Shown here: positions 35,143 to 46,900 of the stretch, in pieces
Numbering within the stretch: the first letter of the stretch is position 1
Layout: every line of letters begins with the position of its first letter
Origin: Nemertoderma westbladi
Lineage: Eukaryota > Xenacoelomorpha > Nemertodermatida > Nemertodermatidae
Assembly: GCA_032718475.1 (NCBI GenBank)
Contig: JAUCBJ010000606.1
Location: 50,944-114,943, forward strand
Reading direction: 5' to 3'
Length of the DNA stretch: 64,000 nt
Made by a program: the position numbers and the translations under genes
The notes under the pieces: model-generated
What the model saw: the letters and a program-made list of their open reading frames with translations, nothing else
The model's database searches: none
What the model was told of the DNA's origin: nothing

Positions 35143-35829
35143 AGTTATTTTATTCATTTTATATACGTATTATATCCATCCCGTTCTTTTTAAATACTAA
35201 CCAGGCCTTTGTCTAAAAAAATATTTGTTCTAGAACATTAATTTTTTCAAAATAAAATGGCTAAATTTCAAAAAAAAGAAATTATCAAAAACTAGCTAGT
35301 ATATATAATTTGGTGAGGGGTGTATGCATACTGAAACAGTACCCACTATTTTACAGTCAAAATAGCCAAGTTGCTATAAAAGTTTCCGGCCAAGTTGCTG
35401 GTGAAGTTGCTGGTAAAGTTGCCACGTGTAAACATTAAACAGCGATTAAATTAAATTGCTCCAAACACATTGCTAGTTGCCGAGAAAGTTGCTCTAAAAG
35501 TTGCCACGTGTAAACAGGCCTTTAGGACAGGGGGCATTGTTTTGTAGGGGCCATATCCTTTTTAATGGCCTTTTAAGTACATGGTCTAAAGTAGGCCATT
35601 TTGCTGCTATTAAAATTCAATAAACATGTCCACTTTCAGTGAGAAATAGTAAATAAATTCAGAAAATAAAAAAAGTTAATGAAAATATAAATCGTAAGAT
35701 CGATATTATGAAATGTAAGCAAATAAGACAATACCGATGGATCGTAATATTGTTATTTTCGCAGACTACATATTAAATTTAGAAATGAAGCGACATATTA
35801 AACACCTTTAACTAAGAATTATATTTTGT
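35143..35829. other. AT-rich sequence with short AAGTTGC repeats; no gene
   Basis: Around 35360-35520 the phrases AAGTTGCTGGT and AAGTTGCCACGTGTAAAC recur two to four times. At 35520-35600 GGCC-type repeat words reappear. Nothing coding is seen. Confidence 0.5.
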
Positions 35830-36095
35830 CATGAAATCGGCTATTTCTCCGCCGATTTTTGCTGGAATGATTTGAAATTTGTTCAGAAATGTTGACACTT
35901 GTTCAGAATACCTTTTGCACAAAAAGGCACTTTTGGCCACAGCAGAGTGCCATTTTGTGGCCTATTTTTTTAATTATTTGGTTTGGCCATTTTTAAACAC
36001 ACCAGACGATAATTAGTACCACAAAAAATAACTTTCAAATATAGTTTAAGATTTCAAAATGTTTCAGATTTAGTCATTAAAAACGTATGTTAATT
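35830..36095. repeat. dispersed repeat B, copy 2 (inverted)
   Basis: This is a diverged reverse complement of 24540-24960. Shared words include CACCAGACGAT, ACCACAAAAAATAA and GCACTTTTGGCCA. A C-run of about 25 bp follows at 36173-36197. Confidence 0.55.
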
Positions 36096-36683
36096 CTAGG
36101 AAAAGTTAAGGGATTTGAATATTGAGTATTTCTGTGAATACAGACTCAGACACACACGGGCACGATGTTACTCCCCCCCCCCCCCCCCCCCCCCCCCAAA
36201 TACTTCCCAGTCCCACCGTTGTTAACAACAGTTATTGTATCATATAATAAAAAATATAGGTCTACATCCACTGAAGTGCCCATCGTGAAGTGAAATCCCA
36301 AGTGAAGTGCGATATCAAGATTTCCTTAGAATATGCCCTGAATTAGAAATACAGAGATATGAAATGGCCCTAAAACCTAAAACAAATATATTAAATGGCC
36401 TTCCCAGGAAAATACACCCATGTTAGATTGAGTTCATAATCTACAGTTAATTACTTTAAATTTATTAACAGTGGCCCCTTTATAATATCAAAATATAAAA
36501 TATGGCCCTAAATTCATAAATTAATTTTATTGATGTCTATTGGCAGAAATAGACTGGCAGACAGACATGTGTCAAACGGAAAAGACAGGGGGAAGGATAA
36601 TTGGGATTACAATCAGAGATGTGAGGCAAAGGTGGCTTCTACTGCTTGCCTTGCCATTTGCCCATCGCCTTATAAGTTAATAA

Positions 36684-37709
36684 GTTGACGGTGACACAGA
36701 ACCATTTGAAGTGTTATGGGGCGTCCTCCAAGGAGACACACTTGCACCATTCTTGTTCATTATTGTGGTTGACTATGTTCTACGCATGTCCTTAGATCAT
36801 TATAATGATGATGGGGTGATGATAACTCCACCTACTGGCTCCAGAAGTCGAGGAAATCCTGCCAAGTACCTAACTGATCTAGACTTTGCTGATGACTTAG
36901 GAGTACTCTCAGAATCATTAGAGGGAGCCCAACGGCTCCTCAGCTCATTAGAACATGCTGCTTCTAGTGTTGGTCTTTTTATTAACTCCAGAAAGACCAA
37001 AATTCTGACAGTTAACTTTGAAAGTCCTCAGCAAGTCTCTGATCGGATGAGCATAAGCTCAAAGGATGGTATGCTTGAGCATGTGGACGACTTCTGTTAC
37101 CTGGGATCATGGATCCGGAAGTCAGGTGAGGACCTTCGAATACGTAAGGGAAAGGCATGGGCAGCCTTGAATAGGCTTTCCAGGATTTGGAAGTCACCGA
37201 GAATTAATCGGAAACTTAAGGTCCGATTATTTAGAGCAGCAGTAGTTCCAGTACTCCTCTACGGGAGTCCATGCTGGGCTCTAACTGCTGAGGACACCAA
37301 ATCTCTGGATGGCACATTCACAAGAATGCTACGCCGGGTTCATTGTGTCAAGTACAATGCACACATCTCCAACCAGACACTATATAACATTGGAGGTGTC
37401 TCATTGGTTCCCCCAAGCTTGACACTAGAACAAAATCGCCTCCGCTTTGCAGGACATTGCTTTCGCCGTGAGGACCAGCCAGTGCATAATCTTGTACTTT
37501 GGCAGCCTCATGGAGTGAATAAGCATGGTGGACAGCCCATGACTTTCTTGAGACGCATCTTAAAGGACACTGGCCTTAAAGATGCGGATGATCTAGCAAA
37601 TGTCATGGGTGATAGGGAGTTGTGGCGGTGCAATTTTGTTGACAAGCCGGCACAGCATTCTTAAAAATGCAGCTGCAATGCAGCATGCCGATCCTAGTAG
37701 TAGTAGTAG
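36684..37709 (+). mobile_element. RTE-like LINE, 5'-truncated, with 13-bp TSD
   Basis: The element interrupts repeat A and is flanked by TATAAGTTAATAA at 36671-36683 and 37710-37722. Repeat A copy 2 has the uninterrupted site at about 40082-40094, so the boundaries are confirmed by an empty paralogous site. The 3' end is CCTAGTAGTAGTAGTAG, a microsatellite tail typical of RTE-like elements. It is about 1.03 kb, against several kb for a full element. Confidence 0.9.
36711..37664 (+). pseudogene. C-terminal half of an RTE-like reverse transcriptase (intact frame, truncated start)
   Basis: The open frame begins inside the RT domain. DGDTEPF can be read in the same frame from about 36687, and the first in-frame start used here is a GTG, so this is not a real start. 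It keeps GVLQGDTLAPFLF and the catalytic LDFADD at about residue 60, then the thumb and a C-terminal region with LLYGSPCWAL, NRLRFAGHC and GGQPMTFLRR. The fingers, upstream palm motifs and endonuclease are missing. The absence of stops suggests a fairly young 5'-truncated insertion. Fragments at 23135 and 24965 belong to the same family. Confidence 0.85.
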
Positions 37710-38152
37710 TATAAGTTAATAATAAAAGTAAGTAATAATCGGTTTCGTAAGTGGCTTGTAAGCCGCTTACAAAAGGCATTATATTATTATGGTCGTAAAG
37801 TGAAATCCTTTTCCAGTTTCGTTATTTATGATATGTTAAGCTGAAACTTGTGAAATCAGTACTATAGTACTTGTAAATTTCAAATTATATCAGGCTCAGC
37901 ATATTATAGTTACCCCACTCCCCTCATACCTCCCACCGTTGTTTACAGCAGTTATTGTATTATATAATAATAATATCCACCAAAATCCCAATTGAAGTTC
38001 GATATCAAGATTTCCTTAGAATATTCCCTGAATTAGAAATACAGAGATATGAAATGGCCCTAAAACCTAAAACAAATATATTAAATGGCCTTCCTAGGAA
38101 AATACACCCATGTCAGATTGAGTTCATAATCTACAGTTAATTATACTAGAAC

Positions 38153-39867
38153 GCCATCAAGATGGCTTTAAACGAACCTGTCTTACACAGACTCCAAGAA
38201 ACAGATGGGATTGGAAGATGCAAACCAAGAATGACTTGCATCAACCAAAAAACTGCCTCCCATCTAATGTAATACACATTCGCCTAGGCAAACAAATCAT
38301 AATCACAATTACTACGATGATGTGTGAAATGGTATCCATATCCGCAACCTGAGAAACGGCCCAAAAGAGCAGTTTATTCTGCGGAGGGGTCTTTTCTGTA
38401 TTAGATAAATAAAATAAAGAACACTATGATTACAGTATTTATACCTGATACATTCTCAGTTAGCCTAATAAAAACATCGGAGCAACCAATATAATGTACG
38501 TACATGTACAAGCATCCTATGAAAGTTTGTGAAATCTGATACATTCTCAGTTAGCCTAATAAAAACATCGGAGCAACCAATATAATGTACATGTACAAAA
38601 TCCTATGAAAGTTTGTGAAATGTTCCCTTAAGTCTACCCAACAGCCGTTGGTACCCGACTGGCAGCCACCCTGGTTCAGTTTTATGGTTTTGTTAGTTTA
38701 ATCGACAGCTGTTGTAAACGTCCCAGATATACAAAACCTACTAAGCCTTTGCATTACAATTGAGCTTAGCCTAAGTTGATGACAGTATTATAACGATGAC
38801 AATTAGGCCCTATAGATACATACGATATATAAATGATGTACTGCTTGACATTACACTAACTGGCTGAATAGAGATAGAACTATAATAATACGTTTGGCAT
38901 TCTGTCAGATTTCAGTAGTAAGTAACCTCATAATAATTGCTAAATATCAATCACCTGAAAAACATTTCAAGCAAGGGAGTTGTGGGTATTTAATTTCGCG
39001 TTCAATAATGTTGAAAATATGCAAATATTTCGAATATCGCACTTCGAATCGTTCCCAACTTTTTTATTCAACAACTAGACAACAATTGATAAATACTTGC
39101 GTTTACAATTTTACAATGCATGCAAGTGGTTTCAAGCCATTTGGTGAACATACATAGTGACATAGTGATATAGGTAAATATATATATCCATCGTGTTTTT
39201 GCCGGCCTCAGCTTTAGACAAAAACTACCCAGTCTAAAGACAGGTAGTCTACCCAACAGCCGTTGGTACCCGACTGGCAGCCACCCTGGTTCAGTTTTAT
39301 GGTTTTGTTAGTTTAATCGACAGCTGTTGTAAACGTCCCAGATATACAAAACCTACTAAGCCTTTGCATTACAATTGAGCTTAGCCTAAGTTGATGACAG
39401 TATTATAACGATGACAATTAGGCCCTATAGATACATACGATATATAAATGATGTACTGCTTGACATTACACTAACTGGCTGAATAGAGATAGAACTATAA
39501 TAATACGTTTGGCATTCTGTCAGATTTCAGTAGTAAGTAACCTCATAATAATTGCTAAATATCAATCACCTGAAAAACATTTCAAGCAAGGGAGTTGTGG
39601 GTATTTAATTTCGCGTTCAATAATGTTGAAAATATGCAAATATTTCGAATATCGCACTTCGAATCGTTCCCAACTTTTTTATTCAACAACTAGACAACAA
39701 TTGATAAATACTTGCGTTTACAATTTTACAATGCATGCAAGTGGTTTCAAGCCATTTGGTGAACATACATAGTGACATAGTGATATAGGTAAATATATAT
39801 ATCCATCGTGTTTTTGCCGGCCTCAGCTTTAGACAAAAACTACCCAGTCTAAAGACAGGTTCGTTAT
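38153..39867. mobile_element. insertion in repeat A copy 2 containing a 2 x 615-bp tandem duplication
   Basis: Comparison with repeat A copy 1 (CTACAGTTAATTACTTTAAA) shows that everything between CAGTTAATTA and AAATTTATTAAC is extra. AACGAACCTGTCTTACACAG near 38170 is mirrored by AGACAGGTTCGTT at 39853-39865, suggesting TIRs. Inside, 38631-39245 and 39246-39860 are a direct tandem duplication of 615 bp, identical as far as I could compare. A smaller duplication (CATTCTCAGTTAGCCTAATA onward) lies at 38450-38630. The 87-aa frames in each copy have no motif. Confidence 0.65.
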
Positions 39868-40799
39868 TAAATTTATTAACAGTGGCCCCTTTATAATATC
39901 AAAATATAAAATATGGCCCTAAATTCATAAATTAATTTTATTGATGTCTATTGGCAGAAATAGACTGGCAGACAGACATGTGTCAAACGGAAAAGACAGG
40001 GGGAAGGATAATTGGGATTACAATCAGAGATGTGAGGCAAAGGTGGCTTCTACTGCTTGCCTTGCCGTTTGCCCATTGCCTTATAAGTTAATAATAAAAG
40101 TAAGTAATAATAGTAAAGTGAAATTCTCCTCCAGTTTCGTTATTTATGATACGTTAAGCTGAAACTTGTGAAATCAATACTATAATACAACCTGCGCTGC
40201 ATCATTGGGGAGAAACTGATCCAGGGCCTATGCAGATTTTTAAGTTTTTTATATGCAGTTTTAAATTTCACAAAATTTAAAACCTTCGATATTTCATATT
40301 TTATAATCATTTTGACGTGATACCTGGCAATCATTATAGTAATAATTAAGGTGCATAATACTAGCTCAGGCACATTTTCCATACAAAAACGTGCATTTAT
40401 AATCTCTGTACCTGTAAATTTCAGATTATATCAGGCTCAGCATATTATAGTTAACCCTCTCCCCTCATATCTCCCATACCGTTGTTTACAGCAGTTATTG
40501 TATTATATAATAAATAATATCCACCAAAATCCCAATTGAAGTGCGATATCAAGATTTCCTTAGAATATTCCCTGAATTAGAAATACCGAGATATGAAATG
40601 GCCCTAAAACCCAAAACAAACATATTAAATGGCCTTCCTAGGAAAATACACTCATGTTAGATTGAGTTCATATTGTACAGTTAAATTACATTAAATTTAT
40701 TAACAGTGGCCCTATCAAAATATATAAAATGACCTTTTAGATTTACAGTAAATATATTGCAGCCAATTGGAAAATATAATTTGGCAATTGGCAATTACG

Positions 40800-41226
40800 A
40801 TTCCCCGTACTTAGTTCCAATTTAAGCCTCATCCGAATTTAGTTCCAATGGAAAATAATTTAGTTCCAATGGAAAAGAATTTAGTTCCAATGGAAACGAA
40901 TTTAGTTCCAATTTTGGCGAATTTATTTCCAATTTAGGCGAACTTAGTTCCAATAACTAGAGAAAAAAGTTCGTACCCATTGGAACTAAATTCGCATCCA
41001 TTGGAACTAAATTCGCATCCATTGGAACTAAATTCGCATGCATTGGAACTAAATTCGCATCCATTGGAACTAAGTTCGTTTTGATATTCTGGGATTGGAA
41101 CTAAGTTCGCCTCGATTGGAACTAAGTTCGCTTTGTAAAATTTATTTTGGAACTAAATGCGTTTCAATTGGAACTACATAAGTTCGCCTTTGAAAATGTG
41201 CGATTGGAACTAAGTTCGTGCTAACC
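40800..41226. repeat. foldback array of ~21-bp ATTGGAACTAAATTCG units
   Basis: Between 40805 and 40955 the unit reads TTTAGTTCCAATGGAAA. From about 40968 to 41220 it reads in the opposite sense (CATTGGAACTAAATTCGCAT). Several units are exact and others are diverged with AAGTTCG. Together they form an inverted repeat of arrays that could fold into a long stem. It ends about 45 bp before the BEL 5' LTR. Confidence 0.8.
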
Positions 41227-41396
41227 TTATGAGTTACCAGTGGAGCACGGGCCTTTTAGTATAAGCCACATATAGAATTATATTCCCTAAATGCCGTGGA
41301 TTTTCAAAATTTTATTTTATTCGAATTAACTTTGTAAAGATTGCTTTGAGTTCTCATTAGTATTGGTTCTATCTATTATGCATCTATCGGTCAAGT

Positions 41397-41483
41397 GGTT
41401 CAGTAGCTCAGTTGGTAGAGCGTTGGAAATTATAAGTGTAGTAGGTATCGAGTTCGAATCCTAGTAAGTGCGAATTATTTTTT
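41397..41483 (+). other. tRNA-like Pol III unit within the LTR
   Basis: An A box TAGCTCAGTTGG (41404-41415) and a B box GTTCGAATC (41452-41460) are at tRNA spacing, and a T6 Pol III terminator follows at 41478-41483. Acceptor and T-stem bases do not pair well, so it is not a working tRNA gene; a tRNA-derived SINE or decayed tRNA captured in the LTR is likely. The identical copy is at 57926-58012. Confidence 0.6.
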
Positions 41484-41640
41484 GTGCAGAATTTCAACTC
41501 ATTTAAATTAACCGCTACAAATTAATTGCATTTGTCTGTACCAATAAGGCTGTAGTTATTTGATTGTAACCAATGTCGTGCAAGTTATATATTAGCTGGA
41601 CCAATAAGCTATCTTTAAAACCTTGTTAGAACCCATAGAA

Positions 41641-41690
41641 CAATCGAGAATTTTCTCGATTGATTGCGGCACAAATTTAGTATATAAAGG
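41641..41690 (+). promoter_or_regulatory. LTR core promoter: palindrome and TATA box
   Basis: CAATCGAGAA and its exact reverse complement TTCTCGATTG, separated by TT, lie 18 bp upstream of TATATAAAGG. The placement suggests a factor-binding dyad just before a Pol II TATA box. The same pair is in the 3' LTR at 58170-58219. Confidence 0.65.
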
Positions 41691-41812
41691 TGCGATTCGT
41701 TCATTAGTTATCAATCACTACTCAATCTACCTAATACAATCATTTATTCTGTCGTGCTTAGTTTATTCTCAGATTACATTGTATTATAATTGTATCTTTT
41801 GTAATAAAAGTC

Positions 41813-41818
41813 AGAAAT
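41813..41818 (+). terminator. LTR polyadenylation signal AATAAA
   Basis: It sits about 130 bp downstream of the TATA box, the usual arrangement for a short R region. The functional copy for ending the transcript is at 58342-58347 in the 3' LTR. Confidence 0.55.
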
Positions 41819-43190
41819 ACTAGTCACATCTCAGCTTTTCTATCTGTTTTACTATGGTTTCGCTACGGTGAACAAACTCAGGGACAGGATGGCCGGCTAG
41901 AGATCGGGCCGCAGCAATGAACGGGAACATCACGGGAATGTAGACGAGAGACAACCCGCAATACCATCTAGTGTTATTCGCCCATCGCCTGAAAGGTTAG
42001 ACAGCGTTCGATCCTTGCTACCTAAGTGTAAGACCAAAAGATCAAAGGTAGACGTAGTGACACGCTGTAAGCCCAAAATTACATCATAGGGACTGTACTG
42101 TCTTGATTCAGGAAAAAACCGCAGTAGACCTTCATATTCCTACGGGGGAGGAGAGAGAGCAGATACTAGTACGCAGATAGGACGTAGGCACACCGGTACA
42201 AGGCATACACATTGGTTAGGGTGCAGCAAACTGTACGCTTAACTCTTGCTAAGTACAGGTGTGTGTGTGACTATTTGCAGTACGACCGTGTCTATTACAT
42301 CAGAACTTGTAGGCTAGGGGGTTGCTGTGTTTTCACCTGAATTGGGATTGTACCGTTCAGGCGGTAGGGCAGTTTACGCTAGGCGCAAATAAATCGAGGC
42401 TATCAGGGATATACTAACATCTACCGTGTCCCGCCAACGCCCTAATAGGAAGTTACCTGGACTACCTGGGTGACTAAAATTCTAGATAGGAGCCAGGATA
42501 GCTATTAGTACCCGTACGCCTACAGTAGTAAACTAACACATCTCTTCTTAGTATCAGGGACCTGGTACCTAAAATTGCCGAATTCTGGGCGTAGTATTAA
42601 CCTTATGCCTGAATTTGAGTCCTGGAAATACGCAAGAGGGGAAGGAACCTTATCATTCGTGAGTATTGGACCTACAAGTTATAAAATTAGAATATTCGTA
42701 AAATGCACACCGTACCCAGTAATTATATATGTGAAGGAGCAAAACTGCTTTTGACCGTTCAGAATTAACACGCGCGCGTTAGAAATTATTTACACCTCAA
42801 AATATATAAAATTAACTTTCGTCCTTACTGCACTTTGCTCGCTAGTTAGACATCTCCAAATCTGCTCTATACCTAACTAGCGTCCCTTTGCCCAACCATA
42901 TAAATCACACCGCGGCAAAGTATACGAGCCCCTTAGTCCGTCAGTGAGTCAGCCTGATTTTAGGATTCGCTGCGCGGGATTTTGTTTTATCGAAGTTTGT
43001 CTGCTCGTAGACTGTTTTCTGCCTCACCGGTTAAAAGAGATCGATACTGCAATATATTCGCTTACTTGGGGTTTACTGTTTTGGTGAGAAGGTCGGATTT
43101 ATGATTTGATTTACAAACTTTACAGTAGGATATTGCAGGTATTGTTACCGTCTCTTCCGATAGTAGGAATAGGCGTATCTCTCCAATTTA

Positions 43191-43997
43191 GTAGGAATAT
43201 GTTTTACTGAACTACGGTTCGGTAGGACTAAAGTTTTTTGAAAAATTTGTATTTTGAGGTAAAAATTTGTATTTGATTAGCTAAGTGCTAATTTTTTGAA
43301 ATAAAATTTGATTTGAACCGCGTGTAAAATATTTTGGAATTGAATACCGGTGTTTAAAAGGGTTTAAATACCATATTGTACCGGTACAAAAATTTTCGTA
43401 AAGTAAAACCTAACTCTTTTGTTTTTCAGGATTCAGAACTCATTTCTAGACTGTAACGGGAGCAAGACCGTGTTTAGCAAGTTTGGGAGATAGATAACTC
43501 AACAACTTTGGTTGGGAAAATCGCGTTTCGTCCGCAACGTTAAAAACGGAAAGGTTCACGTCCGGTTTGTATCTGGGAATCTGTTTTTCTGGAGAATTAT
43601 TGGAGTGGGTGAGTTCGAAAAGTTGCATAAATAAGTTAGGCATTACCGTATTAGTTAAAATTATTGTGGGTTCCACTGTCTCAAGTATTTATGCATTCCG
43701 TACGATTTCTTTGTTCATTGCTGAATTAGTCCGTATTATTGTATTTAATTTACCTTTTGATAACGCATATCGTTATCCGATTTATTTGTTGTAAAATTGG
43801 CCGCTAGGCTAATTTTATTATATACTTATTCCGTGACATTTATTTGCTGTAAAATTGGCCGTTTAGGCTAATTTTATCCATCTGCTATAAAATCGGCCGG
43901 TAGGCTAATTTTATATGACTGTAATTAGTACCGTTTTATACAAATACGGTAAACTCGATACTTTGACACTCACTTTACTTGACTTACAACTACCGAA
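43191..43997 (+). other. BEL internal leader with three repeated hairpins and a candidate splice acceptor
   Basis: A strong acceptor-like TTTTGTTTTTCAG ends at 43429. Three near-identical stem-loops lie at 43792-43817, 43850-43876 and 43888-43913. Each has an 11-bp stem with 5' arm TAAAATTGGCC (C for the second T in the third copy), 3' arm GGCTAATTTTA and a 4-5-nt loop (GCTA, GTTTA, GGTA). One stem position is a G-T pair, stable in RNA as G-U, and the third copy has one C-A mismatch. Their place before the gag ATG resembles packaging or translation-control regions of other LTR elements; that role is inferred. Confidence 0.6.
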
Positions 43998-46900
43998 ATG
44001 AGTGACAAACAAGACTATACGAAGAACACACAAACCGACTATGACTCATGTGACGCGGATAAGTCAGCAGCGGAAGAACCACAGGGGAAGACTCGCGAGC
44101 CTACCGAACCTACACCGTGTGCGTCACCAGTACATCCAACGGGAGTACCGGATGCCGTAGTACGAGGCGACGGCAGGACCGAGGACTTTCTAACTGTTCC
44201 GCAACCTAGATATAGGGAAACGGAAATGGTAAGTTCAGCAGGAAGCACAGAAAGTGTGGTTAGAAGCGTCGGAGGATACATGGCGCATATAACCAGGAGC
44301 ATTGGAGAAGGCCAACGCATATTAGACGGGTTGACCGCTCCGATGTCTCGATTCGAGTTCTACACCCTCCAGGTTAGAGTACAGAGTAAAGTATATAAGT
44401 CCGTAGATAATTTAGTTGGCCTACAAGATCTAGCTAGACAGAGACAGGACATGGATACTCAACTTAGAATCCTCGAGAAACTAATGATCACTAGAGAGAA
44501 ACTGATTCAGTTTAAGTCGACGATTAGACAGATACAACAGGAACAAGCGGACCAGTTGTTAGGTGAGTCAGTTTCGGACGAATTATTACAGCCCGAGGAA
44601 GAACAGGAACTGTACCGACTGGATGGACAATTGAAACACCTGACGGATCACTTGCGCATGTGCGGCGAAGACGTCGGGGATTGGGAAACCGTGCCGGAGG
44701 CTACGAGGGAAACTTCGCTCGCACAAATCGAATCAGCACCGGGAATACTGGACCAATCGTTGGTAAGTATTCGTAGCGAAATCTGCGAGGGAAGTATAGT
44801 CACGTCAGAAGTTGCTCGACAACAGCAAGAATTCCACCGACAACGACAAGAAGTGGAGGAACAAGCTCAACTTCTAGTGATGCAGGCAGCAGTAGAAGAA
44901 GAGAAGCTACGCGTTGCGAATATAGCGAGAATCTCTCATCTACAGGAACAAGCTGAATTAGAAGCAGCTGAAGTAGAAAGGTTAGAGCGAGACATTGCCC
45001 GACAAGCGGCAGCGGCAGCGGCCGAGTCAGAGCGACAAGCGGCAGCGGCCGAGTCAGAGCGACAAGCGGCAGCGGCCGAGTCAGAGCGACAAGCGGCAGC
45101 GGCCGAGTCAGAGCGACAAGCGGCAGCGGCAGCGGCGGAATTAGAACGAGACAGGTTAGTTTCGGAAGCACGGGCCGAAATGAAAACACGGCAAATAAAA
45201 GCTCAATCCGCCATACGACAAGCAGAGTTTGAGGCGCAACAACGACAAACGGAACAACGAGAGAAGACAGCTAAACTTCATTTCGAACTTGAGAAGAAGA
45301 CGAGAGAATTAGCGAACGCCGAGGAAGATCTGGATCAAAAGGCCCGCGATCGATCGATGAGATCTCGTGACGGACATGATTTGGACCAGTTAGAGGTAAG
45401 ACATCGCCAAATTCAGGAACGGAAGAAGGAAGGAAGCGTAGGAGCACCCGGACGGGAACGACAATTAGTAAAAGACGTGTGTCAACGATTCCCACAGGTA
45501 ACTCATATGTTTGCACCGGTCACGACTAAGGAACTTATTTCGATTGCTGGTAGCAGCGATATCTCTCCTATCCATGGTGTGACGGAACACAGGTTTGTTA
45601 TTCCGGACAAGTTTACACCGCCAAGAGCAACGTCGTCGCCTATTCCGAAAGTCAAGGTAAGTAACCCACCGATTGCAGATCGTAGTAGTTTATTAGTCGG
45701 ACCTGCACTACTGACGACAAAACAGGTGAGTCCACCTTTGACACCTAAACCCGTTACGCACTACGATTACCCAATGACATTTCGGCCTACAAGGCCTTTG
45801 GATTCAAACGCGGTCGTCCGACCACCAGTTCAGTTTACGTCGCAATCTACGACTTCGAGGAAGACTTGTGAGCCTACCGAACAACGGAGAACAGTGGAGA
45901 CGCGACCATTCAACCAGTTTACATCGCAATCTACGACTTCGAGGAAGACTTGTGAGCCTACCGAACAACGGAGATCAGTGGACGATGTTCCGAAACGAGC
46001 CGTTAGAATTCGAACGACGCAACGGACGCGAGCACGTCGACCACCATATCCAGATGATAGTAGTACTTCAAGCGAATCGGATTACCCGAAACGCGAGGTA
46101 TTTAGAACAGGGGCGGCCGACGAATATAAACGCGAGCGTTCAGACAACTCCTTTGCAGACAATCCTCCACAGAATACACCAACACAGAAGGCGTTACAAC
46201 CAACGAACGCAATTAGTACACAACAGTTCGCCGACATTCTGCGACCAGTTGTTAATAAGTTGGCTCAGATCGAGGAGCGTCTGGAGGAAGTTCAAACCGA
46301 CAGTTCGAGAAATTCCGAATTCGAACACAATAGACACCCGAAGGGACCACAAAGACCGGTACCTTCAAACCCCACATCGTATCAGGGAAAAGCGCCAAGA
46401 AGGGAGAACATCAACCAGACTACCAACCAAGGACGCGAAACTCTGAACGTTGCCGAGGAGATAGCAAAATTCGCAGCCAGACAGGGATTGCCGGTACAAC
46501 AACCACCGAAGTTTTCCGGTAGCTCGAAACACTGGCATACCTTCGTAGACTATATTGAATCCCAGATCGCCGTGTGCGCCTTTACATCACGAGAGAAGTT
46601 CAATTACTTGCTCCAAACGTTGTCAGGAGAACCTAAACGTTTGGCGGAGACTTTCGTCGGTGTACCAGACGCTTTCGAACTAGCGTACGATCGTTTGACT
46701 TCGATATACGGAGGTACAGTGAGTATGGCCAGGTCAGTAATAGAAGAACTCTGTAAGGGAGGGGCTATCACTAAACCCGTCGACTTACTAAAACTGGCCG
46801 ACGAGATTAAGAACGCTATCACTACCTTAAGATCAATTGGACAACTGGATTACGGAAATACCCCGACAGTTTTATTAAAGATAATAGGACGACTCCACCA

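Larger units (their letters stand above)
36210..40740 (+). repeat. tandem repeat A: three copies of a ~0.7-0.8-kb unit, each differently disrupted
   Basis: Each unit starts near CACCGTTGTTTACAGCAG and contains GAAATGGCCCTAAAACC, AACAGTGGCCCC and GACTGGCAGACAGACATGTG. Copy 1 is 36210-37934, carrying an RTE-like insertion at 36684-37709. Copy 2 is 37935-40478, carrying a TIR insertion at about 38153-39867. Copy 3 starts near 40479 and is partial, running to about 40740. An inverted fragment of the same family lies right of the BEL element (59725-59960). No coding function is apparent. Confidence 0.75.
41271..43190 (+). repeat. BEL/Pao 5' LTR (1,920 bp)
   Basis: It contains a Pol III-like unit (41397-41483), a perfect 10-bp-arm palindrome (41641-41662), a TATA box (TATATAAAGG, 41681) and an AATAAA signal (41813). 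The TATA-AATAAA spacing places U3/R and R/U5 near 41710 and 41835, leaving an unusually long U5 of about 1.35 kb. A 66-aa frame at 41623-41823 spans the promoter and is probably not a gene. Confidence 0.92.

Noticed and set aside
38894-39772. Two identical 87-aa genes
   Set aside because: They are the same short frame within a tandem duplication and show no motif or coding signature.
41623-41823. 66-aa ORF in each LTR
   Set aside because: It spans the TATA box and polyadenylation signal and starts at a non-ATG codon. Identity between the two copies only reflects LTR identity.
44800-45189. Leu/Pro-rich minus-strand ORF inside gag
   Set aside because: It is a shadow of the coiled-coil repeat (ERQAAAAES codons) on the opposite strand.
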